In this document: piece by piece, positions 45,938 through 56,012 of the stretch
How the letters are laid out: each line of letters begins with the position of its first letter
How positions within the stretch are numbered: the first letter of the stretch is position 1
DNA from: Kiritimatiellia bacterium
GTDB lineage: Bacteria > Verrucomicrobiota > Kiritimatiellia > RFP12 > UBA1067
Direction of reading: 5' to 3'
DNA length: 64,000 nt
Assembly (NCBI GenBank): GCA_017454745.1
Contig: JAFTCL010000018.1
Location: 34,666-98,665 of the forward strand
Translations under genes and position numbers: made by a program
The notes under the pieces: model-generated
The model's database searches: none
Seen by the model: the letters and a program-made list of their open reading frames with translations, nothing else
What the model was told of the DNA's origin: nothing

Positions 45938-48900
45938 ATGTCGTTAATTGATAAGAAATTTTTGGTTGGGTTGATGGCTGCGGGGCTCGCATTTACGGCG
46001 AGCGCTGCGCCGTTTAACCGCGACATGAAGTTTAAACAGCCGGATGGTGAGCAAATCACCATCCACGGATGGGGCGACGAGTTTTACGCCGAATTTACCC
46101 ATTCCGGCTACCCGGTGGTTTTTAATGAAACCACGCTTGCTTACGACTACGCGGTGTTAAACGCCGATGCCACTCGGTTGATCTCTTCCGGATATCAAGC
46201 CGGAAAGGTCGATCCCGCCACGATCGCGGGGTTAAATCCCAATGCCCGTATCACCAGAGAAGCTCGAAAAGCCATTGCGCTTCCGCGGATCCAAAAATGG
46301 AGAACCACCACCAAGATCGACGAGCGGTGGAAAAGATTGAAAAACCAACGTATGTCAGCGGCAACCGCCGGTAATGGTGCGCAATTGCTGAAAGCGGAAA
46401 CCAAATATTCCGAAACCACCGGCGTCAAGGTGGGCGTTACCCTGCTGGTGGACTTTCCTGACGAAGAGGCGACGATTCCGGTAAGCGAGATTGAGGAGTG
46501 GCTGAACGGCGAGAACTACACCGGGTACGGCAACAACGGATCGGTGCGCGGGTATTATCTCGACGTCTCCAACGGCAACCTCGACTACTCCAACGTGATT
46601 ATCGGTTATGTCCGTCTGCCGCAGAATAAGAGTTTTTATGACAACCCGTCTGCCACCGATCCCGGCGCGCAGGCGACAAGGATGGTGCAAGACGCCATCA
46701 ACGTTTTGAAAAAACAGGACAATTACACCACAGAGATTCTTCCTTTGCTTGAGACAGCCACCAAAGACGGCAACGCGATTTTGGCGTTCAACATGCTTTA
46801 CGCCGGCGAGTGCTCATCGGGATGGGCGCGCGGCCTTTGGCCGCACGCGTCCTCGTTCAGCGGCGTGAGTTTCGGCGAGGGGCTCAATGTTGTGCGCTAC
46901 CAAACTTCCGACATCGGCGACCAATTAACCATCGGCACCTTCTGTCATGAAAACGGCCACATGTTGTGCGGTTATGATGATTTGTACGACTATGACTATG
47001 ATTCGAAAGGTGGAGCCGGCTTTTTCTGTCTGATGGGTGGCGGCAGTTACGGCGGTGATGGCAAAAATCCGGTGGAGATTTGCGGATTTTTGAAGTACAT
47101 TTCAGGATGGACAACTTCAACTGAATTAGACAGTTCAAGCTACATCACCAACGCGGTGGCGACGGTTGACCACACTTCAGAGTTGTACAACCACGTTTAT
47201 GTATTCATCAATCCTGCCGTCAGCAATGAATATTATATTGTTGAGAACCGTCAACAATGGGGGCGCGACGCCGATTTGAAAGCGTCTGGTTTGGCCATCT
47301 GGCACATTGACGAGGATGGTAACCGTGATGACCAGCGTTACGAGTACAACACGGAACACCAAAACTTTGAATGTACGCTGATGCAGGCGGATGGTAAATG
47401 GGATCTGAATAACAACGTCAATAACGGTGACAAAAACGATTTGTATTACGAAGGCAACAATGCGCCGGGATACATCAACGAATTTAGCGAAAGCTCGAAC
47501 CCCAGTTCGCAGTGGTGGGACGGTTCTTATTCCGGGTTTAACATTATTGACATCGGTCCCTGTGCCACCAACATGACCTTCAAGATCGTCCCCTCTGCGC
47601 CGAAGTTTACCAATTCGCGGAATTTACTGACGGGACGTATTGGTTCTTATTACAAGCAGCGGCTTTACGCCGTCAAGGGTAACAAGCCCTATGAGTGGTC
47701 TATAGAAGAGGATTACGAACTTCCGCCAGGTCTTGAACTTGATTCCGAAACCGGAATCATTTCCGGTATTCCGACAGAAGTTGGCACTTATACCTTTGTC
47801 GCCAGAGTTTCCTGCAGTGAGGGCGCTGCGTTTTCGCTCCGCACTTTTGTTATAAAAGTTGTTGACAAATACTCTATTCCGTATTCCGATAAATTTACGT
47901 CGCCCGATTTCAAGAACGGCTGGGGTTGGTACCAGGATGATGAAGGCGACGTGCAGTGGTATTTCGCCAACGGAAATGCGTCAGACTCGGATGCCAATTA
48001 CCCGCTGCGGTCGTACTCTTCTCCGAGCAATGCCGTGCTTAAGAGCGCCAAAGCGTCCTTGTCTGGCGCTTCGCAAATGTTGATCAGCCCGATGTTTGAT
48101 TTCGGTGAAAACCCCCGTTCGGCACAGCTTAAATTCTGGCTATACAAACGATATCGCGGCGCGTTGTCGAACACCGATGCGTTGAATGTTTATTACAAAA
48201 CAGCATGGGACGAAGAGTGGCAGCTGTTGCAGAGTTACACCAATACGGTCAACAAATGGCAACAAAAGACTATTAACCTTCCTGATTTGAGCCGCACGTA
48301 TTACGTTGCTTTCGAGGGCGTAGTGAATGGAGGTTACGGCATCCATATTGATGACGTTTGGGTGGGCGACGGCATTCCTAAAGTCGATTTCGAAAATGAT
48401 GACGTGCTTCCCGATGCGGCTATCAACACCGAGTACACCATTGATTTGATCCCGTCCGGAGGTTCCGAGCCGTACACCTATACTTTGTTGGGGGAACTGC
48501 CAGATTGGCTGGAATTTGACGAGGAAACTGGTGTGCTTACCGGTACTCCTACCGAGCTTGGAACTTGGGAGTTCACGGTGGCAATTACCGACGGGTTCGA
48601 GGAAACCACCCAGCGGACCTTTACCTTTACGGTTGACAACCCACGCACCAATCTGTATGTCGAGGACTTTGAAAAGATGAAAGTCCCGCCGGACGGATGG
48701 ACGCAGGTCTACGTGTTAAGTAATGTCAGTTGGATGGTTCAGTCCTTGTTTGACCATACCTGGCAGGAATACAGCAATTGGGTTTACACTCCGTCTGGCG
48801 AGAGCCACGCGGTGTTTTGGTGGAACGACACCGAGCATGGCGACGGCGGGCCGTATTCCGACCATATCACGCAGCTGATAACCCCGGAACTGAATCTCGG

Positions 48901-50383
48901 GTTCTCGCCATCGGTTCCGCGTCTGAATTTCATGTTGAATATGCAGCCGACCTTCAATAACAATTTGGACCAGTTGCGCGTTTACTACCGAGGTTCGCCA
49001 TCCGAAGAGTGGAACGCGCTCGCGGAGTACACCGAGGCGGTCACCAACTGGACGGAGATTGTGCTGGATTTGCCCAATCCCACTATGCATTACCAGATTT
49101 GTTTTGAGGGCAACGCCAAATACGGCAACGGTATCCACATCGATAACATCCGTATTTCCGACACCTCGGCGGCGCCGATGCTACGCACCAGCGCGGATTT
49201 GGACGATGGGTATGTTGGGTTGCCTTACGAGATTGAATTGACCACCATTGGCGGCGCAGAACCCTACACTTGGACATTGACGGATGACAGCGAATTGCCC
49301 GACGGCTTGACGCTGGATCCCGCCACCGGAATTATCTCCGGAACTCCTACTAAGGAAGCGGCCGGCACCACGGTAATTTCGGTGGTAATCACCGGCAGCG
49401 ACGGTAACGAGTCGATCAACGAAGTTTCCATCACCATCAATCAGGGCGCAGCACTACCGTTCAGCGAGTCGTTCGACGATGGCGAGCTTCCTGATGGATG
49501 GAGTGCCGAAACGTTATTCGGCACCAACAATTGGGAGTTCTTAAACGGCAGCAAGATTCGCCCGTCGCGGGGAATTGCTTGTCCGGATCAGGCATATTCT
49601 CCGGATTACAATGCCTGCTTCGCGTATCCGCAGGATGACAAGTATTACAGTGCCAGGTTGACGTTGCCGATGATTGAGTTCGATTCGGGAGTCACCAACG
49701 CCGCGATTTCCTTCCAGCTTTGCAATAAAGGTTATGAGCTTAACGGCAAGGTTTATCGCGATGAGCTTAAGGTTAAATACCGTACCAGCCTTGAAGAGGA
49801 GTGGATTACTTTGGCCACATATCCTTCCACATTTGCGGTGGAAGATTGGACCAAATTCGTGGTGGCGTTGCCAAATCCTTGCGCCACGTACTTCATCTGC
49901 TTCGAGGCTACCCAGCACGCCGGTTGGGGTGTTTGCGTTGACGACGTGGAAATCACCGCCGAGGGCAACATCTCCAATTACGATATCTGGGTGGAGGAGA
50001 ATTTCCCCGATGGCTATCCCGGCGACACCGTGGACAGCGATGGCGACGGCATTCCCAACATTTGGGAATACATTTGGGATACCGATCCCACCGATCCGGA
50101 CGACGAAATGGATTTGGGGCTTGCGCTCCATATTGTAATCGTGGACGATGTGGCGGTAGCCTACTACCCGGAACCGAGCGAGGAATCTCTCGAAGATGGG
50201 TTCCAGGTGGTGCTGGAGGGATGCACAGATTTGATGGATCCGCAGTGGACAACGGATTTGGTTCAGGATACCGACAAGGAACCCGATGTCGATGAAGTCT
50301 GGGATAAGATCTTTATGGAGTCGAAGAAAAACATCTTCGACCAGCCGAAACTCTTCTTGAGACTTCGCCTGATTTATCCTTAA
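45938..50383 (+). CDS. Secreted M6-family metalloprotease with Ig-like and jelly-roll domains
   Basis: 1481 residues from ATG 45938 (GGAGG about 5 bases upstream). Residues 1-24 are a signal peptide (LVGLMAAGLAFTASAA). Residues about 35-540 are an M6 (immune inhibitor A-like) peptidase: the prodomain includes HGWGDEFYAEFTHSGYPVV, and the zinc site HENGHMLCGYDDLYDYD begins at residue 337. Three putative Ig (He_PIG) modules follow, marked by PPGLELDSETGIISGIPTE, LPDWLEFDEETGVLTGTPTE and LPDGLTLDPATGIISGTPT. They alternate with MAM/jelly-roll-like domains (FSESFDDGELPDGWS). One Asp-rich TSP3-like motif (DSDGDGIPNIWEY) is near residue 1370. Probably digests host or dietary protein outside the cell. 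Confidence 0.9.
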   Translation: MSLIDKKFLVGLMAAGLAFTASAAPFNRDMKFKQPDGEQITIHGWGDEFYAEFTHSGYPVVFNETTLAYDYAVLNADATRLISSGYQAGKVDPATIAGLNPNARITREARKAIALPRIQKWRTTTKIDERWKRLKNQRMSAATAGNGAQLLKAETKYSETTGVKVGVTLLVDFPDEEATIPVSEIEEWLNGENYTGYGNNGSVRGYYLDVSNGNLDYSNVIIGYVRLPQNKSFYDNPSATDPGAQATRMVQDAINVLKKQDNYTTEILPLLETATKDGNAILAFNMLYAGECSSGWARGLWPHASSFSGVSFGEGLNVVRYQTSDIGDQLTIGTFCHENGHMLCGYDDLYDYDYDSKGGAGFFCLMGGGSYGGDGKNPVEICGFLKYISGWTTSTELDSSSYITNAVATVDHTSELYNHVYVFINPAVSNEYYIVENRQQWGRDADLKASGLAIWHIDEDGNRDDQRYEYNTEHQNFECTLMQADGKWDLNNNVNNGDKNDLYYEGNNAPGYINEFSESSNPSSQWWDGSYSGFNIIDIGPCATNMTFKIVPSAPKFTNSRNLLTGRIGSYYKQRLYAVKGNKPYEWSIEEDYELPPGLELDSETGIISGIPTEVGTYTFVARVSCSEGAAFSLRTFVIKVVDKYSIPYSDKFTSPDFKNGWGWYQDDEGDVQWYFANGNASDSDANYPLRSYSSPSNAVLKSAKASLSGASQMLISPMFDFGENPRSAQLKFWLYKRYRGALSNTDALNVYYKTAWDEEWQLLQSYTNTVNKWQQKTINLPDLSRTYYVAFEGVVNGGYGIHIDDVWVGDGIPKVDFENDDVLPDAAINTEYTIDLIPSGGSEPYTYTLLGELPDWLEFDEETGVLTGTPTELGTWEFTVAITDGFEETTQRTFTFTVDNPRTNLYVEDFEKMKVPPDGWTQVYVLSNVSWMVQSLFDHTWQEYSNWVYTPSGESHAVFWWNDTEHGDGGPYSDHITQLITPELNLGFSPSVPRLNFMLNMQPTFNNNLDQLRVYYRGSPSEEWNALAEYTEAVTNWTEIVLDLPNPTMHYQICFEGNAKYGNGIHIDNIRISDTSAAPMLRTSADLDDGYVGLPYEIELTTIGGAEPYTWTLTDDSELPDGLTLDPATGIISGTPTKEAAGTTVISVVITGSDGNESINEVSITINQGAALPFSESFDDGELPDGWSAETLFGTNNWEFLNGSKIRPSRGIACPDQAYSPDYNACFAYPQDDKYYSARLTLPMIEFDSGVTNAAISFQLCNKGYELNGKVYRDELKVKYRTSLEEEWITLATYPSTFAVEDWTKFVVALPNPCATYFICFEATQHAGWGVCVDDVEITAEGNISNYDIWVEENFPDGYPGDTVDSDGDGIPNIWEYIWDTDPTDPDDEMDLGLALHIVIVDDVAVAYYPEPSEESLEDGFQVVLEGCTDLMDPQWTTDLVQDTDKEPDVDEVWDKIFMESKKNIFDQPKLFLRLRLIYP

Positions 50384-50395
50384 TCTTCCGTTAGG

Positions 50396-50419
50396 GGGCG
50401 GCGGCAGCCGCCCTCTTTT
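50396..50419 (+). terminator. Rho-independent terminator after the M6 protease gene
   Basis: GGGCGGC, loop GGCA, GCCGCCC, then TCTTTT: a perfect 7-base GC stem with a T-rich tail, 12 bases after the stop codon. Confidence 0.85.
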
Positions 50420-50438
50420 GCTTTGGAGTATGTGTGCC

Positions 50439-51368
50439 ATGGTGGGGTTTGTCCTTAAAAAGCTTGTTTCGCAGTTTTTGTATCCGTTGCAGATGGTCAG
50501 CACGCTGTTTCTTGCCGGATGGGTGCTTAAGCGGTTTACCCGTTTCAAAAAAACCGGAGCCGCTTTAAAATTTTTATCATTAGTGCTGTTTATCATTTTT
50601 GGCTGCGGCGGGCTTTATCCGGTGCTTTCGCGCATCGAGCGCGAAGTGCCGGTGTTCGATCCCACGCCTGAGCAGATTGCCCAATACCGTAACTACCCGG
50701 TGGTGGTGCTGGGGCAGGGGATTCCGAAAGAATACTCCGACCTGCCGCCCCGCTACCGGGAGCGCGGTTTGTTCGCTTTGCGGTTGTTGGAAGGGGTTCG
50801 GGTCGCCAAGATGCTTCCGCAAAGTACGCTGATCGTTTCGATGGGCGGTACAGCCGACGAATCGGTGCGTTGGCAATATTTGAACGATTTTATGCAAACC
50901 GTCAACTTCCCGACCAACCGTGTGGTGATGCTTGGCGGTGCCCGCGACACCACCGACGAAGCCCGCATGGCCATTGCCGCGATCCGCGAGTTGCCCGCAT
51001 GGCGAAAACCCGCGCCCCCGCCGCCTGCCGCCATTCCTGCTGCCGGAAAAACCGCCGCCGCCACCAATGGTGTCGCCGTTGCCGCCGGAAAGTCCGTTGC
51101 CGCCGAAAAACCCGCCGTCTCGCCGCCAGATCCGCCGCAGCCGGTTATTCTGGTTTCTTCTGCCAGCCATCTGCCGCGCGGCATCCGGATTTTTGCCAAG
51201 AACGGCATGGCGGCCATTCCGGCCCCCGGCGAGTATGAGACCATTACCCCAGAACGGCCCAAAACGAATTGGTACGAATTACCGTTTCCGGATGATAGAT
51301 ATTTGCGCCAGTCCAGTTCGGTAATTCGCGAATGCTTCGGCCGTCTCTGGGAGAAAATCAAAAGGTAG
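50439..51368 (+). CDS. DUF218 (ElyC/SanA/YdcF-like) membrane protein with low-complexity insert
   Basis: 309 residues from ATG 50439. Two TM helices near residues 8-28 and 42-62 precede a DUF218 domain: YPVVVLGQGI, YRERGLFALRLLEG, LIVSMGGTADES and VILVSSASHLPRG fit the family's Rossmann-like core. Members affect cell-envelope precursor metabolism in Enterobacteria. An Ala/Pro/Lys-rich stretch of about 45 residues (residues 188-233) interrupts the domain between two core strands, which is unusual. It precedes the lipoprotein gene by 20 bases. Confidence 0.78.
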   Translation: MVGFVLKKLVSQFLYPLQMVSTLFLAGWVLKRFTRFKKTGAALKFLSLVLFIIFGCGGLYPVLSRIEREVPVFDPTPEQIAQYRNYPVVVLGQGIPKEYSDLPPRYRERGLFALRLLEGVRVAKMLPQSTLIVSMGGTADESVRWQYLNDFMQTVNFPTNRVVMLGGARDTTDEARMAIAAIRELPAWRKPAPPPPAAIPAAGKTAAATNGVAVAAGKSVAAEKPAVSPPDPPQPVILVSSASHLPRGIRIFAKNGMAAIPAPGEYETITPERPKTNWYELPFPDDRYLRQSSSVIRECFGRLWEKIKR

Positions 51369-51388
51369 ATTCCCGAAAGGATTGCGAT

Positions 51389-51742
51389 ATGATTAGGATT
51401 TGCCCTGCGCTGCTGCTGTTGTTGACATTGTCCGGCTGCATGACGGTCGAACTGAAGAGCCAAGCTCCGAAAAACGACGTATCGGCGGTCAGCAAGTGTT
51501 TTTTCGGTTCTTACTACGGTTTCTGGTGGGGTGAAAACCCGCAGGAACGCTTTGATTCGTCGTTGCAGCGCGGGGACGGAACGGTCAGCACCCGTGGCAT
51601 CAGCCGTGCGGTTTACGGCACCAATGCCGGCTACGGTTTGGCGGCGTTGCTAACCCTTGGATTGTTCGCTCCGGTTGATGTTTACTGGTGGCCGGAGGCG
51701 GAACCGCCTGCCGCCGTCCAGGCGGAGATTCCAAGTCTGTAA
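51389..51742 (+). CDS. Small lipoprotein, unknown
   Basis: 117 residues from ATG 51389, with AAAGGA about 8 bases upstream. Residues 1-15 are a lipoprotein signal peptide with lipobox LSGC, the Cys being the lipidated residue. The mature part is short with hydrophobic stretches and aromatic residues (FFGSYYGFWWGE; LLTLGLFAPVDVYWW). No family recognised. It lies 16 bases before the DUF2235 gene, so the DUF218, lipoprotein and DUF2235 genes may be one operon. Confidence 0.72.
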   Translation: MIRICPALLLLLTLSGCMTVELKSQAPKNDVSAVSKCFFGSYYGFWWGENPQERFDSSLQRGDGTVSTRGISRAVYGTNAGYGLAALLTLGLFAPVDVYWWPEAEPPAAVQAEIPSL

Positions 51743-51758
51743 TCTAGGAGTGGCGTAG

Positions 51759-52724
51759 ATGGCCGAATATCTGAATTTAGCGGCGTTTATCGACGGCACC
51801 TTGATGAGCGAAAAGTCGCTTACCAACGTTTTCAAACTTAAGGAGGCGTTGTACACATCCCGCCCTTACCGGATGGAGGCTTTTCCTGACGGGTTGTTTC
51901 GCACGGAGACCAACTACGAGCGCGGACCGGGAACGCTGCCCGGCGCGATGATTACCGGCGGCGCGTTTGCCGCCGACCTCCACAAAGCGATTGGCAACAA
52001 TTACGCTTGGCTCGCCCAGCAGCTTTTGAACAATGCAGCCGGCGGAAAATTGGAACCCCGGATTTTCCTTTTCGGTTTCAGCCGCGGCGCTTACAGCGTG
52101 CATGTGTTGAGTTGGCTGCTTTCGGAGATCGGGTTGCCCTACGAATTCTCCAAGTGCGAAAAAATCGTCCGAGCGTATCTGCGCAAGGATTCCAGCCGTT
52201 TGGAGCGGTATAAAAAGAACTGTTTCGCGTCGCCGCCGATAAAACTGCTGGGGATTTGGGACGCGGTTTCGGCCCGGTTCGACATTTATCAAGATTACCA
52301 CGACGGAGAAAAAGCGCCGGCGGTGGAGCTGGTCTGCCATGCGATGGCGGCAAACGAGCGCCGCCCGCTGTTTCCCGTGATGCAGTACCGGGGCCGGGGC
52401 GAGGTAGAGCAAACTTGGTTTTCCGGTGTCCATTCGGATATCGGCGGCGGGTATCTCGATGACCAACGGCTTTCCGACATTACGCTGGAATGGATGAAGT
52501 TGCGGGCGTACAGATGCGGATTGGGCTTCATGCAGCGCCCGCAGGAAATAGAGGACTACGACTTTTCAAACCTGCCAGTCCACAACGAAGCCGGCAACTC
52601 CGCCCCTAACCGCTGTTACGCGCAGGACGATTTGATTCACGGTTCGCTGCTTTACCGCATGACCCATTCCGACGGCCTATACCAGCCGGAAATAAAAGAA
52701 TTCCCTTACGCCAGCATGGGCTGA
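51759..52724 (+). CDS. DUF2235-type alpha/beta hydrolase (Tle1-like)
   Basis: 321 residues; ATG with AGGAG 8 bases upstream. The N-terminus AAFIDGTLM resembles the FDGT block that opens DUF2235 proteins. The nucleophile elbow is FGFSRGAYS (Ser near residue 110), the acid is probably in LGIWDAVSAR, and the His in FSGVHSDIGGGY: together the Ser-Asp-His triad of DUF2235, the fold of type VI phospholipase effectors of the Tle1 group. No signal peptide is visible. No type VI genes occur in the window, so a secreted effector role is unproven; a cytoplasmic esterase is equally possible. Confidence 0.82.
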   Translation: MAEYLNLAAFIDGTLMSEKSLTNVFKLKEALYTSRPYRMEAFPDGLFRTETNYERGPGTLPGAMITGGAFAADLHKAIGNNYAWLAQQLLNNAAGGKLEPRIFLFGFSRGAYSVHVLSWLLSEIGLPYEFSKCEKIVRAYLRKDSSRLERYKKNCFASPPIKLLGIWDAVSARFDIYQDYHDGEKAPAVELVCHAMAANERRPLFPVMQYRGRGEVEQTWFSGVHSDIGGGYLDDQRLSDITLEWMKLRAYRCGLGFMQRPQEIEDYDFSNLPVHNEAGNSAPNRCYAQDDLIHGSLLYRMTHSDGLYQPEIKEFPYASMG

Positions 52725-52752
52725 CGACCGTTTCGGGAAACTGCTTATTCCG

Positions 52753-55700
52753 TTACCGAACCATCATCATTGTCGGGGTGTAGGGGTCATCCGTTTCGAG
52801 GCGAAACCTGGCTTTTAGAACGGTTGTGTCGTCGGTTACCGTCACGGAACGTTCCGCATTGACCGTTGCGCCGTCCGACCAACTGTCGAAAACATAACCC
52901 TGGTCCGGAACTGCAGTTACCGTCACCGGTTGCGACTTGAAGAAGCGACCGGTCCAGTTGGCGCGATCGGTCACGCCGTCGGTGGTGGTTTCGATCACGA
53001 TACCGTTGACCGTGAAATGCCCTCCCGCACCGGTCGGGTTGCTGTTCATCACCGTTACATCGCCGGTTCCGCCGAGACTGAATTTCGCGTCGAGATGAAT
53101 GAAGCTGTTGGTGTAGCGGGCGGCGGTGAAATCCACCAGCGCGTAGTTCACGGCGTTGGTCCATTCGGCCAGCGTGGTTTCCCGGCCCCAACGGCGGTAA
53201 TGTTGAATCAGATCCGGCTCAATTGCCGCTGCCGCAGAGCGAATGATGTTTGCCGTCCGTTCAGGCTTGAACACGGTGTTCAGCAGCGTCGTGTAGCGGT
53301 TCACAAAATAGTTGCGGTATTGCTCGTTTTTCCAAAGCATGTTGATGATGAACCCCGGCTCGTCGTAATCCTTCATGCGGTTTTTGGAGAGGTAGTCGAA
53401 CATATCGAAATCATACCCCTTTTCTCCCGCAACGTCCAAGTCGTAGAGCATCCAGCGCCAGCGCTTGTCGCCGTATGCGGAGGCGGTTTCGTTGGTGTGC
53501 GTCCGCCAGAAGTCGCAATTGTTGATCGGCCAGTCCGTGTTGGCGAAGAACGTTTCCGCGATGATGTATTCGGTATGGTTGGTAATGTCGATTTTTGAAG
53601 CGATGAAGTCGTATCCGGCCTGGGTGGTCGGCGGGTTGGCGTTGATGTCGAGCATCAGCTGCTCGTAATCCTCGTCCGCGTTTTTGTCGCCGTCAATTCT
53701 GGCGATGTGCACCTTGTCGTTGCCGTTGTCCTCGTGCATCAGGATGTCCATGTTGTCCGCGTTCAACCCGTAGCGCGTGGCCATGTAGTGTTTGTCGTAA
53801 CTTTCGCGCAGGTTGTGGATGCCCCAAAACTCGCCGTTGAGATACACGACCACCGGCCGGTAGGCCATCACTGCGATATTGAGCGGTTCCGCGATGCGGT
53901 GAAACACCGAGTCCTTCAGCATGGTCGCCACCCCGTCAACGTCCGTCCCGTACCAATCGTTGCCGCTGTTGCGGAGCAGGAACCGTTTGTAGTAGGTGGC
54001 GTCCATGTCCGGGAACAACTGGTAATCGATGTTCGCGGTGCCGTATTCAGCGTTGCGGCAGATCATGTAGAGCGTTTTTTGCGGGATGGCCCGGGTGCCG
54101 CCGCCGTGCATCTGGATTCCCAGCCGCAACGACAGCGCGCTGGTGGTGGAATTGGTCTCGAACAGCTCGAAGTGCGAATCGCGCTCCCAGTCGTCCTGGT
54201 GGTAGTTGGCGTAAGGTTTGCCCCAGCGGTTGGAACCGTAACCCACTTCGGAATCGCCGTAACTCTTGCCGGGGATGTAGATACCGTTGGCGTACCCGAA
54301 GAAATTGTCCGGGGTGGTTACGATGGACACCGTCGGCAGATTGCGGTTGCCGGTGAACTGCTGGCCGATGAAATAGGTGCCGCAGGTCTCCGCCGAGCAG
54401 TCCAACCCGTTAATCGTGATTGCCCGCAACACCACCGCTTTGGCGACGTTCCCGATCGGCGCTCTCCACGCGGCGCTCGGCATATTGTTAATTCCCTCGA
54501 TATCCACCGGGTTGGTGCGGATCCAGGACAATCCGTCCGAGACGGTATTGTCCGCGCTGAAAGTTGGGATGGACGTGCCGTTGAGCACCTTCACCCGCGT
54601 GGGGGAGGTCTTAGGGTCGGATCCGTCCAGCGTGTAGTAGACGTACAGGCCGGAACTAACGGTAACTTTCACCGTTTGGGCGCTAGGGTAAAATCCCGGC
54701 GGCACCGAAAAGGCCGGAGCGGCCTTAAGCGTCTCGAAATATACCCCTTCGGGCGAATTGTCGGCGGCCGGAGTGGGGGTGTCGAACACCCGCTGCTTGG
54801 AAGTTACGCCGTTTTCTTCCAACCCGTATGAGACGTTTTTGTCCACCTCTTTGGTGTAGCCGTCGAATTTGTGGATTTGGGTCCCGGAGCTGTTGAAAAG
54901 GTACACGTTCTCGTAGCGCCCGTCGGCGGATTCGTAGCTCAACCCCATGTTCAGGTGGATTTCCGGGTGCTGGTGCGCCACCTGCGCAGTCAGGCTCAAG
55001 TCGAAAATCAAATCCGTACTGGCCAGAAACGCCTGATGCACCTCAACCGCGATGGTGTTGGAGCCGTTAGCCAGCGCGTTGGTAGGCAGCGACCACGATA
55101 GCCATTCGGTCGTGCCCTGCGGTGAGGATGCCAGCGTCGCGTGGCTGACCGTCCCGTCCGGCATGTTGTGGCGGTAGATTTCGGTGCCGTTAAGATACAC
55201 CACCGCCCCGTCGTTGATGCGGACCCGCGCGGTCAGGTTGGACACGAGTGTGGCGTCGGGGCAGTTGAAGGTATAGCGGAAATAAGCGGCGGGGTAACGG
55301 CTGGAAAGGTTCGTCCCGTAACTGATCGCGGTAGCGAGGTCCGCGTTTGCGGAGGCATCGTTGTATCCGGCGGGCAGCACCGCCGATTCCCATGTGCTGT
55401 CGGAGAATGTTTGTGTTTTCCAGCTGGCCGAGGGCGCGGATTCCGCCGTGTAATATTTCCATGTCGCGTTTTGCGGCACCAGCTCAAGGTCGGGGTCGTC
55501 CACCCACACCACCTCGTCTTCGGGGTACTGCGTGCTGTCGGCGAACACCATAATGTACTCGCCCGGCTGCATTTTGTAACTGGTGAACGGCAACTGGTGG
55601 CATTTGGCGGCGGTTTTTTTGTCGCCCACATACCATCTCCCGATGTCCACGCTGGAACTGCTGGCGTTGTAAAGCTCGATCCAGTCCGCACCGGTGTACC

Positions 55701-55818
55701 CGCTGGCGTCCGCCGTGGCCGAGTTTTTGTAGCAAACTTCATTAACCGTTACGGTTGCGGCAAGACAGCGCACGGCCATTAACGCCGCGCCAAAAGATAA
55801 AATAACCCGTTTACCCAT
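52753..55818 (-). CDS. Secreted CotH-kinase-family protein with lamin-tail domain
   Basis: 1021 residues from ATG 55818, with AAGGAG about 8 bases upstream. Residues 1-20 are a signal peptide (MGKRVILSFGAALMAV). Residues about 22-180 contain a lamin-tail domain (VTVNEVCYKNSATADASGYT, ADWIELYNASSSSVDIG). Residues about 190-330 hold a jelly-roll-like domain, and FYPSAQTVKVTVS with VYYTLDGSDPKTSPTR marks a chitobiase-type module. The CotH domain covers about residues 470-900 (ESYDKHYMATRYGL, WRWMLYDLDVAGE). The end (about residues 955-1010) is a bacterial-repeat-like beta domain (YVFDSWSDGATVN). CotH proteins can phosphorylate proteins; here the role is unknown. It is on the opposite strand to its neighbours. 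Confidence 0.88.
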   Translation of the reverse strand: MGKRVILSFGAALMAVRCLAATVTVNEVCYKNSATADASGYTGADWIELYNASSSSVDIGRWYVGDKKTAAKCHQLPFTSYKMQPGEYIMVFADSTQYPEDEVVWVDDPDLELVPQNATWKYYTAESAPSASWKTQTFSDSTWESAVLPAGYNDASANADLATAISYGTNLSSRYPAAYFRYTFNCPDATLVSNLTARVRINDGAVVYLNGTEIYRHNMPDGTVSHATLASSPQGTTEWLSWSLPTNALANGSNTIAVEVHQAFLASTDLIFDLSLTAQVAHQHPEIHLNMGLSYESADGRYENVYLFNSSGTQIHKFDGYTKEVDKNVSYGLEENGVTSKQRVFDTPTPAADNSPEGVYFETLKAAPAFSVPPGFYPSAQTVKVTVSSGLYVYYTLDGSDPKTSPTRVKVLNGTSIPTFSADNTVSDGLSWIRTNPVDIEGINNMPSAAWRAPIGNVAKAVVLRAITINGLDCSAETCGTYFIGQQFTGNRNLPTVSIVTTPDNFFGYANGIYIPGKSYGDSEVGYGSNRWGKPYANYHQDDWERDSHFELFETNSTTSALSLRLGIQMHGGGTRAIPQKTLYMICRNAEYGTANIDYQLFPDMDATYYKRFLLRNSGNDWYGTDVDGVATMLKDSVFHRIAEPLNIAVMAYRPVVVYLNGEFWGIHNLRESYDKHYMATRYGLNADNMDILMHEDNGNDKVHIARIDGDKNADEDYEQLMLDINANPPTTQAGYDFIASKIDITNHTEYIIAETFFANTDWPINNCDFWRTHTNETASAYGDKRWRWMLYDLDVAGEKGYDFDMFDYLSKNRMKDYDEPGFIINMLWKNEQYRNYFVNRYTTLLNTVFKPERTANIIRSAAAAIEPDLIQHYRRWGRETTLAEWTNAVNYALVDFTAARYTNSFIHLDAKFSLGGTGDVTVMNSNPTGAGGHFTVNGIVIETTTDGVTDRANWTGRFFKSQPVTVTAVPDQGYVFDSWSDGATVNAERSVTVTDDTTVLKARFRLETDDPYTPTMMMVR

Positions 55819-56012
55819 AATTTCGCTCCTTTTTTGCATTATTCTTAATAATGAAAGCCATATTGTAACATTCGGCCGGGCGAAATGCAAGTGTCCATTT
55901 TTATGTAATTCAACGCTGTAAAAATGGTGTGCGGCGGTAATTTTTCGCACTTGCGCACTGAGGGCGGATGTGGTAAACTTATATGAACTATCGACGGAAA
56001 GGAGTCTTTTTT

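Noticed and set aside
51759..52724. Type VI secretion effector
   Set aside because: The fold is Tle1-like, but no VgrG, Hcp or other type VI gene is present, so effector status is not claimed.
55860..56012. A fifth TGNAAC-N16-TGTAWW element before the 128-residue gene
   Set aside because: TTCAAC and TGTAAT words occur near 55895-55915 but not with the 16-base spacing or the GTGTAWW context.
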